The position numbers and the translations under genes were made by a program. The notes below the pieces were generated by a model. That model was not told the DNA's origin, ran no database searches, and worked only from the letters and a program-made list of their open reading frames with translations. From positions 1-39,499 of the forward strand of contig JAJZOK010000068.1 in NCBI GenBank assembly GCA_021811525.1: a stretch of 39,499 nucleotides of DNA. The letters are read 5' to 3'. Positions 14,645 through 23,865 of this stretch are shown piece after piece; position 1 is the first letter of the stretch; every line of letters starts with the position of its first letter. The stretch is from Thermoplasmata archaeon (GTDB taxonomy: Archaea > Thermoplasmatota > Thermoplasmata > Thermoplasmatales > Thermoplasmataceae).

Positions 14645-17335
14645 GTGACTGACAGGATAATCGTAGCAAACCCGGGCACAGGGAAGACCGCTGAAATTGT
14701 GGAAGAGGTTGCCAGGCTCCTGAGATCAGGCATTAAGGGAGAAAATATTGCATGTGTTACATTCACCAACAAAGCTGCTGACGAAATGAAGAAGAGGGTC
14801 TTCCAGAAGATTCGGAAAGATCTTCCCAGTCTGATAAATGAAGCTTTCCAGATAGAAGTTTCTACAATTCACGGGTATGCTATGGCCCATCTTCAGGCTG
14901 TGGGCAAAACTTCTGAAATTACATCAAATACGACACTCAGGTTCGTGATATACCAGAGGCTTCTTGAGCTCAACACGTTCAACTATGGGAGGGACTACCT
15001 TATGGAAAATTTGGTGCCTAAATTTGAGAACTCCATAAGGTACCTGAAAAGTTTTGGAATACTTCCTAATAGAATCGATATTGGCAAAGTTACCAGGTTA
15101 ACCCAGGAAAAAATGTCCTCTTCTAAGAATATGTCTCTCTCAAAGGAAGGCATGGAAAGACTAGTGAAAGACTTCGTGGACGTATTTGCCACCTATGAAA
15201 AATACAAGGAAGAGCATAATGTGGTGGATTTCAATGACCTGCTCAGGGATTTCAACGAGCTGGAGAATTTTCCCAGGAGGTCTTATGTCCTCGTGGACGA
15301 GTTCCAGGACCTCAACAGGCTGCAAACAGACATTGTGAGCAGAATGGCTGAAAACAGGTTCTTTGTGGGCGACCGGAAACAGTCAATATTCGGCTTCCAG
15401 GGTGGGAGCCTCAGCTCATTCCACAGGTTCCTCAATGATTCTGGATTCACGGTGGAAGGAATGAGCCGGAACCACAGGAGCACAAACAACATACTGGGCT
15501 TTGCAAAGAAATATTACATGGCATACTCCACAGATGAAGGATCAAGGAAAGAGGTGGAGAACCTGAACAATCCGGATAAGCAGGATGGGGAAAAAGTGAG
15601 CCTTATTGCCTCTCCTGACCCGGAGTCAAATGCTGTTGCCCTAGTAAGCAGGTTCCTGTCAGAAAACAGGAACGAAAGCGAGGACATTGCAGTAATAGCA
15701 AGGACTAACAGCCAGGTTGAAAAGATATCTGCACAGCTCCATTCAGCTGGCATAGAATTTTCATCCACAATCAAGAACAGGATCAATCAGAAGCAGATCA
15801 ACGAGATCCTTGATTACGTAAAGGGCCTTGTTTCCAGTGATCCAATTGTGGTTTCAAAGGCCCTCCTTACGCCCTTTTCGGGACTCACACTTCAGGAAGC
15901 TGTAAATACCGGTTCTGAGTTGGCAAAAGGGGATCTGAAAGAGGAGGTGTTCCCAGAGAAGTTCAAGTCTTTAAGAAACCTGAAATTTGGAACAAATCTG
16001 ATGGAAGAGGCATTTGAAACTGTGGTTCTCCCAATCTGTTCCTCAATGTCCCAGGAATACGTTGCCTCTGCATTATCGGTTTTAAACTCTTCCAGGGAAT
16101 ACCTGTCCAACTTTACTGATTTCTCCATGGCTGGGTTCACTGACTTCATGTCACTGGCCAGTGATTCTGCGGAGGAAGACCTGAAAAAATCAAGGGTCAA
16201 TGTCCTGACAGTCCACAAGGCCAAAGGGCTAGAATTCCACACTGTGATTTATGTTCCAACTGAGCCAAGGAAGAACCTTGAATTCATGGACAACCTCACG
16301 ACATCAATCATTTCTGAAACCACCGGTGTAAATGTCATGCAGGATCTCGAGGAAGAACCAATCAGGATAGATTTTGTCGCGCTGACAAGGGCAAGGGAGA
16401 AACTCATTGTAATGGCTTCTGACAGGCTGGTCTCCAGGTATCAAGTAGACGGTGACAATTATTCCTACCAGGAGTCAGATTTTGAAAAATCCTCCTTTAG
16501 CAGCAGACGATATGACGAATCATACAGCCTCTTCATTGCGGGGAGAAAGGAAGATGCAACGGCACTCATCAACAGGTCTAAGATCTGGCTTCCGCAGAAG
16601 ATAAGGGACTACTTCAGATCCATTGACCACCTGTCCTATTCAACAATAACCTCCATTAATGATCCATACAGCTTCCTGAAGAATTATATCCTTGGAATCA
16701 GGGATTATTCTCCCGCCGCGTCAACCGGGAGCAACTTTCACCGGTTGGCCCAGTCTTACGCCAATGGAACGCTGCCAACAGATGCTATACCAGAGGAACT
16801 CAGGATGCATTTCGGGAACTTTGACCAGCTTCTGGACCAGATCAGGCCGGAATACCGGATTCCGCCAAAGTACAGCGAGTACAAAATAGTCCTTCCTCTG
16901 AACGTAATTTTCGAGAATCCTGGAGTGCCCGAGGAGATCATGTTGGAAGGTCGGTTAGACGCGGTGTATGAAGGAAAAACAGGCAAATTCCTAGTTGCAG
17001 ACTATAAGACGTCCAAGTCAACTGGTTCAGAGTACTGGCACCAGCTATGGCTTTATACAAGGATGTTCCAGAAAAAATTCAGCATTGAGCCGGAAAAGAT
17101 CTCAGGCGCTATCATGTATGTGAGCCTCAGGGAACCTGTAGATACAGGGGGTTTAGATTCAGAACTGGATTTGAGGGAATTCAATAAGATCAGAACAGAT
17201 GTAGTGGAAAGGCGCCTCTCCGAATTTCTGACTTATATGGATGATCCGGAAATGTTCATTGGAAAACTGTTAACAAAAAGCCCTGCCACTGAAATGGACA
17301 TGAGGATACGCGACTCCCTTGAAATGGCATTCTGA
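14645..17335 (+). CDS. UvrD/AddA-like SF1 helicase fused to a RecB-family nuclease
   Basis: An 896-residue protein. SF1A helicase motifs run in order: Walker A ANPGTGKT (8-15), FTNKAADEMKKR (motif Ia region), STIHG, Walker B VDEFQDLN (D218-E219), a GDRKQSIFGFQGG block, VNVLTVHKAKGLEFHTVIY near 519, and VALTRAREKL near 578. The C-terminal ~200 residues form a PD-(D/E)XK nuclease: NFHRLAQSYANG near 700, then D772 in GRLDAVY and D786-K788 in VADYKTSK. No cysteine cluster for an iron-sulfur nuclease is present. The architecture resembles bacterial AddA, an end-processing helicase-nuclease that feeds recombination, but no AddB/RecC-like partner gene is adjacent. It has its own promoter. A role in double-strand-break processing is inferred from family. 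Confidence 0.9.
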   Translation: MTDRIIVANPGTGKTAEIVEEVARLLRSGIKGENIACVTFTNKAADEMKKRVFQKIRKDLPSLINEAFQIEVSTIHGYAMAHLQAVGKTSEITSNTTLRFVIYQRLLELNTFNYGRDYLMENLVPKFENSIRYLKSFGILPNRIDIGKVTRLTQEKMSSSKNMSLSKEGMERLVKDFVDVFATYEKYKEEHNVVDFNDLLRDFNELENFPRRSYVLVDEFQDLNRLQTDIVSRMAENRFFVGDRKQSIFGFQGGSLSSFHRFLNDSGFTVEGMSRNHRSTNNILGFAKKYYMAYSTDEGSRKEVENLNNPDKQDGEKVSLIASPDPESNAVALVSRFLSENRNESEDIAVIARTNSQVEKISAQLHSAGIEFSSTIKNRINQKQINEILDYVKGLVSSDPIVVSKALLTPFSGLTLQEAVNTGSELAKGDLKEEVFPEKFKSLRNLKFGTNLMEEAFETVVLPICSSMSQEYVASALSVLNSSREYLSNFTDFSMAGFTDFMSLASDSAEEDLKKSRVNVLTVHKAKGLEFHTVIYVPTEPRKNLEFMDNLTTSIISETTGVNVMQDLEEEPIRIDFVALTRAREKLIVMASDRLVSRYQVDGDNYSYQESDFEKSSFSSRRYDESYSLFIAGRKEDATALINRSKIWLPQKIRDYFRSIDHLSYSTITSINDPYSFLKNYILGIRDYSPAASTGSNFHRLAQSYANGTLPTDAIPEELRMHFGNFDQLLDQIRPEYRIPPKYSEYKIVLPLNVIFENPGVPEEIMLEGRLDAVYEGKTGKFLVADYKTSKSTGSEYWHQLWLYTRMFQKKFSIEPEKISGAIMYVSLREPVDTGGLDSELDLREFNKIRTDVVERRLSEFLTYMDDPEMFIGKLLTKSPATEMDMRIRDSLEMAF

Positions 17336-17497
17336 CACCATAATCCGAAGCAACTGTGAATTGCAGAAATGCCACCGACCAATTTCCAGGTTTCAAAGAA
17401 GTGATGAATTTGTTGTTTCTTTGGCCCATAGTTTTCCTCATCCGTGATGCAGTTGGAGGTTAACTATACTCACAGGCAGGGTTGTTTGAAGCAGAGG

Positions 17498-18448
17498 TCA
17501 GTTTGACCCTCTCCTGATATTCTCAAGCATCTGGATTCTCTTGGCAGGGTGGGGGTGGGAACTAAAAATTGAGTGGAGAAAAGAAACCTTCATGCCTCTC
17601 CATTTTTCCAACAATGCGCTGATGTTCCCATCTGCTTCGGTGTTCATGTCAGAAAATAGGAGCATGCTTGTAATGTTGTTTGTGGCCTCGGTCTTTTTCC
17701 TGCGAAACCTCGTTCCACTGTAAGAAACAATTTTGGCGAGAGCTGTTTGCAGGTTGGCTGCGCCTTCGCTGGCATACTTGGTCGCGTTAATGTCAGCATA
17801 GGTTTCCCTCATCCTGTTTATTCCAAGTATGACGAGGTTGAAAACAAAACTGAGGACCATCAGGGCAAGGGCAATGATGAAAGCATAACCTGACTGCTGC
17901 CTGTTGTCGCTGGAAAAGATGAGGCCGTATGCTACATAGAAAATCAGAGACGGAATGAGGCCGATTGCAAAGAGAAGTTCCACATCGCGATGCTTGAGAT
18001 GCCCAAGTTCATGTGCAAGAACAGCTTCAAGTTCCTCCCTGTTAAGAATATTGAAAAGAGGTCTTGTGATTGCCACTCTTCTTCCAGCAATAGGGGACGA
18101 ATAAGCAAAGGCATTAGGAAATCCGACCTCTGCAATGTATATCCGGGGTGTCCTTATTCCACTCTGGCTTGAAATCCTTTGGACCATTTCCAGAAGCCAT
18201 GAATAATTTATATCATTTTCAGGAACTGGGGAAAGTCGGTATGCAAGCCCTATGAGGTAAGGGGAGAACAGCCACTGGATCACATCCACAGCGAGGATGA
18301 AAAGCAGGATCAAGGAGAGCATAAACAGTGAGAAACCTGTCCCGAAAAAGTACTGGATCACGGAAATAATGATCGCTGCAGCAACCAGTGCAATTGCTAT
18401 GCCGCCAAGCAGCGAGGCGACTCTCAACTTTGCGGAAAGCAGGTCCAT
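17498..18448 (-). CDS. htpX: HtpX-family membrane zinc metalloprotease
   Basis: A 316-residue M48 peptidase. Two membrane helices come first (about 12-32 and 40-60), then the zinc-binding HELGH (146-150) in AVLAHELGHLKHRD, another pair of membrane helices (about 156-210) and the third-ligand region RETYADINATKYA. A C-terminal SSHPHPAKRIQML tail matches the family. HtpX degrades misfolded or damaged membrane proteins from the cytoplasmic side. It lies 42 bp after the ABC exporter pair but has its own TATA element, so it is not necessarily in that operon. Confidence 0.94.
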   Translation of the reverse strand: MDLLSAKLRVASLLGGIAIALVAAAIIISVIQYFFGTGFSLFMLSLILLFILAVDVIQWLFSPYLIGLAYRLSPVPENDINYSWLLEMVQRISSQSGIRTPRIYIAEVGFPNAFAYSSPIAGRRVAITRPLFNILNREELEAVLAHELGHLKHRDVELLFAIGLIPSLIFYVAYGLIFSSDNRQQSGYAFIIALALMVLSFVFNLVILGINRMRETYADINATKYASEGAANLQTALAKIVSYSGTRFRRKKTEATNNITSMLLFSDMNTEADGNISALLEKWRGMKVSFLHSIFSSHPHPAKRIQMLENIRRGSN

Positions 18449-18468
18449 ATGTGCCTATGAAAATTCAG

Positions 18469-18477
18469 GATATAAGC
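18469..18477 (-). promoter_or_regulatory. TATA element of htpX
   Basis: GCTTATATC on the minus strand is centred about 25 bp from the htpX ATG at 18448, in the short gap after the ABC exporter gene. Confidence 0.5.
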
Positions 18478-18490
18478 GCGCTGTATAATT

Positions 18491-20269
18491 TCAGAGCCCG
18501 TCCGAGTTCCCATACTGGATTGAGTAAAGGTGGTGGAATATCCCGTCTGATGAAAGGAGGTCGTTGAACTTACCCTCCTCAACAACATTGCCCTCATTGA
18601 GAACTATTATCCTGTCAACCAGGGCGACCATGGAAAAACGGTGTGTAATCAGGATGAGGGTCTTCTCTTCCAGGAAGTCTGACAGTGAATCTATTATCAG
18701 TTTTTCAGAGTATGGGTCAATCTGGGAGGTCGGTTCGTCAAGTATGAGAATCTCCGGATCCCTGATAAACGCCCTTAGGATGGAAATTGCTTGCCTCTGC
18801 CCTTCCGACAGGTTTCTTCCCATCTCACCGATATTTGTCTTCAGGCCATCCGGAAGGTTGCTGAACACTTCCCCAAGGGAGAACCTCTTTACAAGGGAAT
18901 CTATCTGTTCCCTAGAGGCGCCAGGATTGGAGAACAGCACGTTGTCATATATGCTGCCCTTGAACATGAAAGGTTCCTGAAGAACAGGAGCAATAAGCTT
19001 CCTGTAATCACCTGTGCTTATGCTTCTGAGGCTCTGGCCATCCAGCAGAATCTCTCCTTCAGTAGGAGAATAGAACTTCATGATCAGGTTTGAAAGTGTA
19101 GTTTTTCCAGCCCCTGTGTGGCCAACAATGCCTATTTTTTCCCCTTTGTGAATCTTGATGTTTATGTTTCTGAGTGCATCATCCTCTCCGTATGAGAATG
19201 ATACGCCTCTAAGTTCTATGTGGTTTCTGAAGTCTGCAGGCATGGTTGCATTCTCAAGTGAAGACTGCCTTGGAAAATCTATGATTCCGTATATTCGTGC
19301 AACGCCGACCATGGACGACTGGTATGAGTTGTACAGTTGTGAAAGCTGGACCACAGGCTCAAAGAATTCCTGGACATAGACTACAAACGCGACCAGTATT
19401 CCCACGCTCGCAAGGCCCGCTTTAAGCTGGAGCGCACCTGCGATAAGAACAATCGCGATCCCTACTGCTTCTATGACTCTAATGGACGAGCCATATAACG
19501 ATGAGAGCAGCGAAGCCTTCATGTTTGCAGTAAAGTTTGTGGTATTGAGGCCGTCAAAGCGGTCTTCCATATTCTTTTCCACATTGAATGACTTGATGGT
19601 CCTTACGGCATTGATGTTTTCGCTGAGATTGCCGGTAATGGCTGCGATGGACCTTCTCGTTCTGAGATAATTCCTCCGCACCTTCCCCTGCAGGGAAAGG
19701 GTGAATCCCATAAGTACCGGGATCACAATAAGCGCGTATAGTGTGAGGCTGAAATCGTAATAGAACATGATTGAGATTGACACTATCACTGTGGCAACCC
19801 CTGAAACAACCTGAGGCAACTGGAAAGTAAGGAATTCACTCAGTGTCTCTCCGTCATTTGTTATCCTGCTGATAAGATATCCTGTTTTTACTTTCCCAAA
19901 GAATGTGACCGGAACGTACTGAAGATTCTCAAAGGCTCTTTCCCTCAAGCTCCTGATCACTGACTGTGCAAGTACCGTTGAGCTTATGGTCCTTTCACGG
20001 TTGGAGAAGAACTGTACAACATAAAGCAGGAAGAAAATTGCTGCATAGATGTAGAGGTATTCAAAATCACCTGAGATAACGCTGTTTATAGCGAAAGCAA
20101 GAGAGAGCGGGTACAATGTCGCTGTAATGGCAGTTGTGAGGACGGCTCCGATTAAGATGCTTGACTCCCGCCTCATTGAAAAGATATCCTTGAGAAGTCT
20201 CCCAAAAGCCCTGGAACCTTTCTGCATGGGTATGAACTTCTCTTCCTCCTGCTCATATTCATAGGCCAT
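18491..20269 (-). CDS. ABC exporter half-transporter, catalytically canonical Walker B subunit
   Basis: A 592-residue ABCB/MsbA-type subunit: six membrane helices in the N-terminal ~320 residues, then an ATPase domain with Walker A GHTGAGKTT (about 383-391), Q-loop LQEPFMF, signature LSEGQRQ, Walker B ILILDEPTSQID (about 505-516) and H-loop THR. It has the catalytic Glu, but its signature reads LSEGQ instead of LSGGQ. Its ATG shares one base with the TGA of the upstream subunit (TGATG), so the two are almost certainly made together and pair as a heterodimer. The N-terminus is acidic and soluble (EYEQEEEKFIP). Substrate (drug, lipid or peptide) is unknown. Confidence 0.92.
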   Translation of the reverse strand: MAYEYEQEEEKFIPMQKGSRAFGRLLKDIFSMRRESSILIGAVLTTAITATLYPLSLAFAINSVISGDFEYLYIYAAIFFLLYVVQFFSNRERTISSTVLAQSVIRSLRERAFENLQYVPVTFFGKVKTGYLISRITNDGETLSEFLTFQLPQVVSGVATVIVSISIMFYYDFSLTLYALIVIPVLMGFTLSLQGKVRRNYLRTRRSIAAITGNLSENINAVRTIKSFNVEKNMEDRFDGLNTTNFTANMKASLLSSLYGSSIRVIEAVGIAIVLIAGALQLKAGLASVGILVAFVVYVQEFFEPVVQLSQLYNSYQSSMVGVARIYGIIDFPRQSSLENATMPADFRNHIELRGVSFSYGEDDALRNINIKIHKGEKIGIVGHTGAGKTTLSNLIMKFYSPTEGEILLDGQSLRSISTGDYRKLIAPVLQEPFMFKGSIYDNVLFSNPGASREQIDSLVKRFSLGEVFSNLPDGLKTNIGEMGRNLSEGQRQAISILRAFIRDPEILILDEPTSQIDPYSEKLIIDSLSDFLEEKTLILITHRFSMVALVDRIIVLNEGNVVEEGKFNDLLSSDGIFHHLYSIQYGNSDGL

Positions 20270-22026
20270 CAGGCATCAGCCTCCCCTTCTTCATCCCTAT
20301 ACTTGTCTGGAACCACGGGAATGTGTTCCGCAGGTGTCTCTTCGGTAAGTATCCCGTCATTAAGGCTGAGGACCCTGTCAGAAAACCGGAGGGCAGACTC
20401 CCTGTGGGTCACAGTTATTACAGTGGTTCCAGAAAGATTCTCACGAATACCGCGGAAAATCTCAAGCTCCGTTTCCGGATCCACACTTGAGGTTGCATCA
20501 TCAAGAATGAGAATTTCCGGTTTTGTCAGGAGGGCCCTGGCGATGGCTACTCGCTGCCTTTGGCCACCGGAAAGTGTAATTCCCCTTTCCCCTACCATGG
20601 TTTCATAAGCATCAGGGAGGGCTTCTATGAAATCTGATATCCTTGCAATCCTTGCAGCCCACATGATTGTTTCCAGATCTCCCTTGGTAGAACCAAACGC
20701 AATATTCTCCCTTATGGTGCCGGATATGAGGTTAATCTCCTGAGGTACAAATGCTACACTGTTTCTCAGCATGGCTAGTGACACCTTCCTGACATCTATC
20801 CCACCGATAGCTATGGTTCCCGAATCTGGATCATAGAACCTTGGAATGAGGTTTACTAGAGTGCTTTTTCCTGCAGCAGTCCTTCCGGTAAGCCCAACAA
20901 ATTCTCCAGCTTTTACCTCGAAAGAGATGTCTTTCAGTATCTCAAAATCTTCCCTCTTGAAACTGATATGGTCAAACTTAAGATTCCCGCCAACCCTTTT
21001 CTGCTCTCCCAATTCCAGGTCCTCGTCCTTATCGCGGTCAAGGACAGTCTGAATTCTCGATATACCTGCCCTGGCATTTTCTGAGAACACTATGAGCCTG
21101 CCCAGGAAACTTACCGGGAAACTGATAAGGCTGAAAATATTCACGGCGGCAACAAGGGGGCCCACCACACTTGCGCCAACGATGTCTGTGTATCCGCCGT
21201 AAAGTAGAATTCCAGTGGCTGCGGCGCTGACAACAAGAGGCATAAGGTTGTTGTACTTCGCCCGGAGCCTGGCTACAATGATGTATTCATCGTAATAGCT
21301 GCCCGTTGTGCCTGAGAATTTGGCCATCTCCTGCTCTTCAGCAGAAAATCCCCTGACTACCCTGTTTCCCACGATGTTCTCCTGAAGCTGTTCGTTCATC
21401 TGCCCATAGTAGGTCCTTATCCTTCTCCAGTGGGTTCTCTGCTTCCTCTGAAATACTATTCCGATATAGATGAGAATGGGAACAGCAATGGTGAATATCC
21501 CTGCAAAGTATGGATTGATGGTGAACAGGAAGACAAAGGCGAATATTATGAGAAATAGAGTGGGTATAAGCTGGGACGCTGTGTTGAGAATGAAGTTCCT
21601 CGACGCCTCGATGTCCATGGTTGAACGGGAAAGGAGGTCTCCTGAAGTCTGTTCTTCGAAGAAACTGAATTTTTTCCTGATCAGGTGCGAAAAAACGTCT
21701 TTTCTAAGATTGTACGCATAAGCCTGGCTGATGTACTGTGAGCCATAGTTCACCACGAACTGTACAACACCGGATATGCTTGAAACCGCAAAGATGAGGA
21801 GTGAATAATATTCCACATCAGAATACTGTATTTTCTGTACGGCTGTAACCGCGTCTCCGATGTATATTGGGACCAGAAGCCTGAAGAGTGTGGAGATAAC
21901 GGATGAAATGATTACAATGGCTAGGATCCATTTTCGGTCCAAGAGGTAACGAAGCCCAAAGGCAAGTGGCCCAAAAACTGCGAATACCTTTCCCGCTCCT
22001 TTTGAATCACCTGATAAATCTGCCAT
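20269..22026 (-). CDS. ABC exporter half-transporter, degenerate-site subunit
   Basis: A 585-residue ABCB/MsbA-type subunit with six membrane helices and an ATPase domain: Walker A GRTAAGKST (about 378-386), Q-loop PQEINLI, canonical signature LSGGQRQRVAIARALL, Walker B ILILDDATSSVD (about 500-511) and H-loop THRE. The Walker B catalytic Glu is replaced by Asp. In known heterodimeric exporters such as TM287/288 this substitution marks the non-hydrolysing site, which is completed by the altered signature of the partner; here the partner carries LSEGQ, which fits. First gene of the pair, with a 12-bp palindrome upstream. Confidence 0.92.
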   Translation of the reverse strand: MADLSGDSKGAGKVFAVFGPLAFGLRYLLDRKWILAIVIISSVISTLFRLLVPIYIGDAVTAVQKIQYSDVEYYSLLIFAVSSISGVVQFVVNYGSQYISQAYAYNLRKDVFSHLIRKKFSFFEEQTSGDLLSRSTMDIEASRNFILNTASQLIPTLFLIIFAFVFLFTINPYFAGIFTIAVPILIYIGIVFQRKQRTHWRRIRTYYGQMNEQLQENIVGNRVVRGFSAEEQEMAKFSGTTGSYYDEYIIVARLRAKYNNLMPLVVSAAATGILLYGGYTDIVGASVVGPLVAAVNIFSLISFPVSFLGRLIVFSENARAGISRIQTVLDRDKDEDLELGEQKRVGGNLKFDHISFKREDFEILKDISFEVKAGEFVGLTGRTAAGKSTLVNLIPRFYDPDSGTIAIGGIDVRKVSLAMLRNSVAFVPQEINLISGTIRENIAFGSTKGDLETIMWAARIARISDFIEALPDAYETMVGERGITLSGGQRQRVAIARALLTKPEILILDDATSSVDPETELEIFRGIRENLSGTTVITVTHRESALRFSDRVLSLNDGILTEETPAEHIPVVPDKYRDEEGEADA

Positions 22027-22065
22027 GGAATAAACCTGCCAAAAAACACGCTTTTATGGAATAGG

Positions 22066-22077
22066 CTATGATCATAG
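22066..22077. promoter_or_regulatory. 12-bp perfect palindrome upstream of the ABC exporter operon
   Basis: CTATGATCATAG reads the same on both strands and lies 40-51 bp upstream of the exporter ATG at 22026, just beyond a minus-strand CATAAAAG TATA-like element (about 22051-22058). A dimeric regulator could bind there; this is inferred from symmetry and position only. Confidence 0.35.
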
Positions 22078-22143
22078 TTAAAATTGTTGCACTTTTGGAA
22101 GCTAAAAAGGGCTGCTGGATACGCTTGAAAATGGTTCGGTGAA

Positions 22144-23025
22144 TTATTTGGTCAGAGAAACATATATGCTTTCAATGTCATTGTATGGAGTAACCCATTT
22201 AACCTCAAGACCGTTTTTCCTGCAGTGCTCTATTATTTCTGAATTCCTTGTGCCATCCGCTTTCTGGACATAGATGAAATTGCCCTCAGCTTTCCATTGG
22301 CTCGCCATTTCCTTCGGGAAATCCAAGTTTTTTCCAGGCAGTTCTAGTTCTATTTTCAGATGGTCGGCGAAGCCGTTATTCAGGTCATACCCAATTTTTC
22401 CCTTATTCACGATGATAATCCTGTCGCAAACCTCCTGGGCTTCATAAATGAGGTGAGTGCTAAGTATGATTATCTTGTTTCTGCGGGCATTGATTTCCTT
22501 AATGATATCTCTGATCCTCTTCATTCCGCTTGGATCAAGCCCAAATGTAGGCTCATCAAGTATGATGATGTCGGGGTCACCTACCAGAGCAACCGCCAGC
22601 CCAAGTCTCTGCTTCATTCCACGGGATAGCTCTCCAGCTTTCCTGTCCAGGTATCCCTCAATAGAGGTAAGCTCGCTCACCCGTTTGATCTCTTCCTTTT
22701 CTTCCTTCACCATCTTAATCTTGATCACAAAGCTGAGGATTTCACGGGCTGTGAGGTAGGGATAGAACTCAGGCTGTTCAACCAGTGCGCCTACTTTTGC
22801 AAGGGCCCTTTCTGGGTATTCTGATACTGAAATGCCATCCAGTGTAGCGACACCCTTGGAGGGTTTCACAATATTTGTCAGGATCTTGAGCATTGTTGTT
22901 TTTCCTGCCCCGTTTGGTCCCAGAATGCCAACACATCCCGGCCCGTCAATAGTGAACGAAACTGCGTCCAGTGCAGTAACATTGCCAAAACGTTTTGTGA
23001 TGCCGTTCAGACAGATTGAAGGCAA
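22144..23025 (-). CDS. ABC-2 type transporter ATP-binding protein
   Basis: A 293-residue ATPase of the CcmA/DrrA type: Walker A GPNGAGKTT (36-44), Q-loop EQPEFYPYL, signature LSRGMKQRLGLAVALVG, Walker B IIILDEPTFGLDP, D-loop and a H-loop STHL. A ~70-residue C-terminal domain follows, as usual for this class. The TTG start at 23025 directly follows the permease TAA (TAATTG), which implies tight translational linkage. It is the last gene of a three-gene operon and drives the permease encoded just upstream. Confidence 0.93.
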   Translation of the reverse strand: MPSICLNGITKRFGNVTALDAVSFTIDGPGCVGILGPNGAGKTTMLKILTNIVKPSKGVATLDGISVSEYPERALAKVGALVEQPEFYPYLTAREILSFVIKIKMVKEEKEEIKRVSELTSIEGYLDRKAGELSRGMKQRLGLAVALVGDPDIIILDEPTFGLDPSGMKRIRDIIKEINARRNKIIILSTHLIYEAQEVCDRIIIVNKGKIGYDLNNGFADHLKIELELPGKNLDFPKEMASQWKAEGNFIYVQKADGTRNSEIIEHCRKNGLEVKWVTPYNDIESIYVSLTK

Positions 23026-23865
23026 TTACTTCACCTCCTTTCTCTCAAATATGATTAGTGACACTGCAATTGACACAACTGCATATATGGCCATAACCAG
23101 GACAGACTGGGTTATCTCACCAAAGCCCACAGGATTCAGTGAAAAATTGAAATTGAATGGGGACAGTGAGATATTGACGTATACTTTCTCAATAATCCCG
23201 GCCGCATTGTCCAAGAGATAAAATGGGGTGGTCTTGTAGAGTAGTTCTGCTATGAACTGGTAAGCTGTGAATATGAGGAAATAGATAAGGAACACGGAAA
23301 TGTAAGCATATGTGTTCTTGTTGAAAATGCTGCTTAGCATAAAAGTGAAGGCAGTCATGGAAAAGATGAAGATTATGAGCAGTGCAAGTGAATAGAAAAA
23401 TCCTGAAATCAGGGGAATCTGGAACACATAAATGAAAGTCGCTGCCTGCATCAAGATATAAATCATGCTGATTACAACAGTAACCATAACAGCAGCAAGA
23501 TACTTTGAAATCAGAAGGCTGCTCCTGCTGATTGGCAGGGAGAAAATATGGAATGCAGTCCTGTTCTCTATCTCACTGGATATGGCCGACGAGCCAAAGA
23601 ATACTGAGGAAAACACTGGGAGGTAAAGAAGAACATATGACCACAGGAACCCGAAAACAGATTCCTTTGTTGGCATACTGAGTGAGGTCAGGTTCAGGCT
23701 AGGCAGGAACCCGGTCAGGCTGTTAACATACCTGAGGGTGAAGAAAGTCATGAGGCCCGAGACTAGGAGGGACATTGCCAGCATGAGATAAAAGCTGCGC
23801 GACCTGTAGTAATTTCTGAAATAATATGAGGTGGAAGCTGCAAATTTTGTCATTCCTGCGTTCAT
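23026..23865 (-). CDS. ABC-2 type transporter permease
   Basis: A 279-residue membrane protein with about six hydrophobic helices. The ABC-2-like cytoplasmic segment SSAISSEIENRTAFHIFSLP, followed by ISRSSLLISKYLAAVM, is typical of NosY/YhfI-like permeases. It pairs with the ATPase encoded immediately downstream. Its ATG overlaps the TGA of the upstream glycoprotein gene by 4 bp, so all three genes are co-translated. The cargo cannot be read from sequence. Confidence 0.9.
   Translation of the reverse strand: MNAGMTKFAASTSYYFRNYYRSRSFYLMLAMSLLVSGLMTFFTLRYVNSLTGFLPSLNLTSLSMPTKESVFGFLWSYVLLYLPVFSSVFFGSSAISSEIENRTAFHIFSLPISRSSLLISKYLAAVMVTVVISMIYILMQAATFIYVFQIPLISGFFYSLALLIIFIFSMTAFTFMLSSIFNKNTYAYISVFLIYFLIFTAYQFIAELLYKTTPFYLLDNAAGIIEKVYVNISLSPFNFNFSLNPVGFGEITQSVLVMAIYAVVSIAVSLIIFERKEVK

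Noticed and set aside
17336..17497. Possible small gene in the gap between the helicase and htpX
   Set aside because: Only a short antisense frame overlapping the helicase end exists, with no promoter and no protein-like composition. I see nothing convincing in the 162-bp gap.
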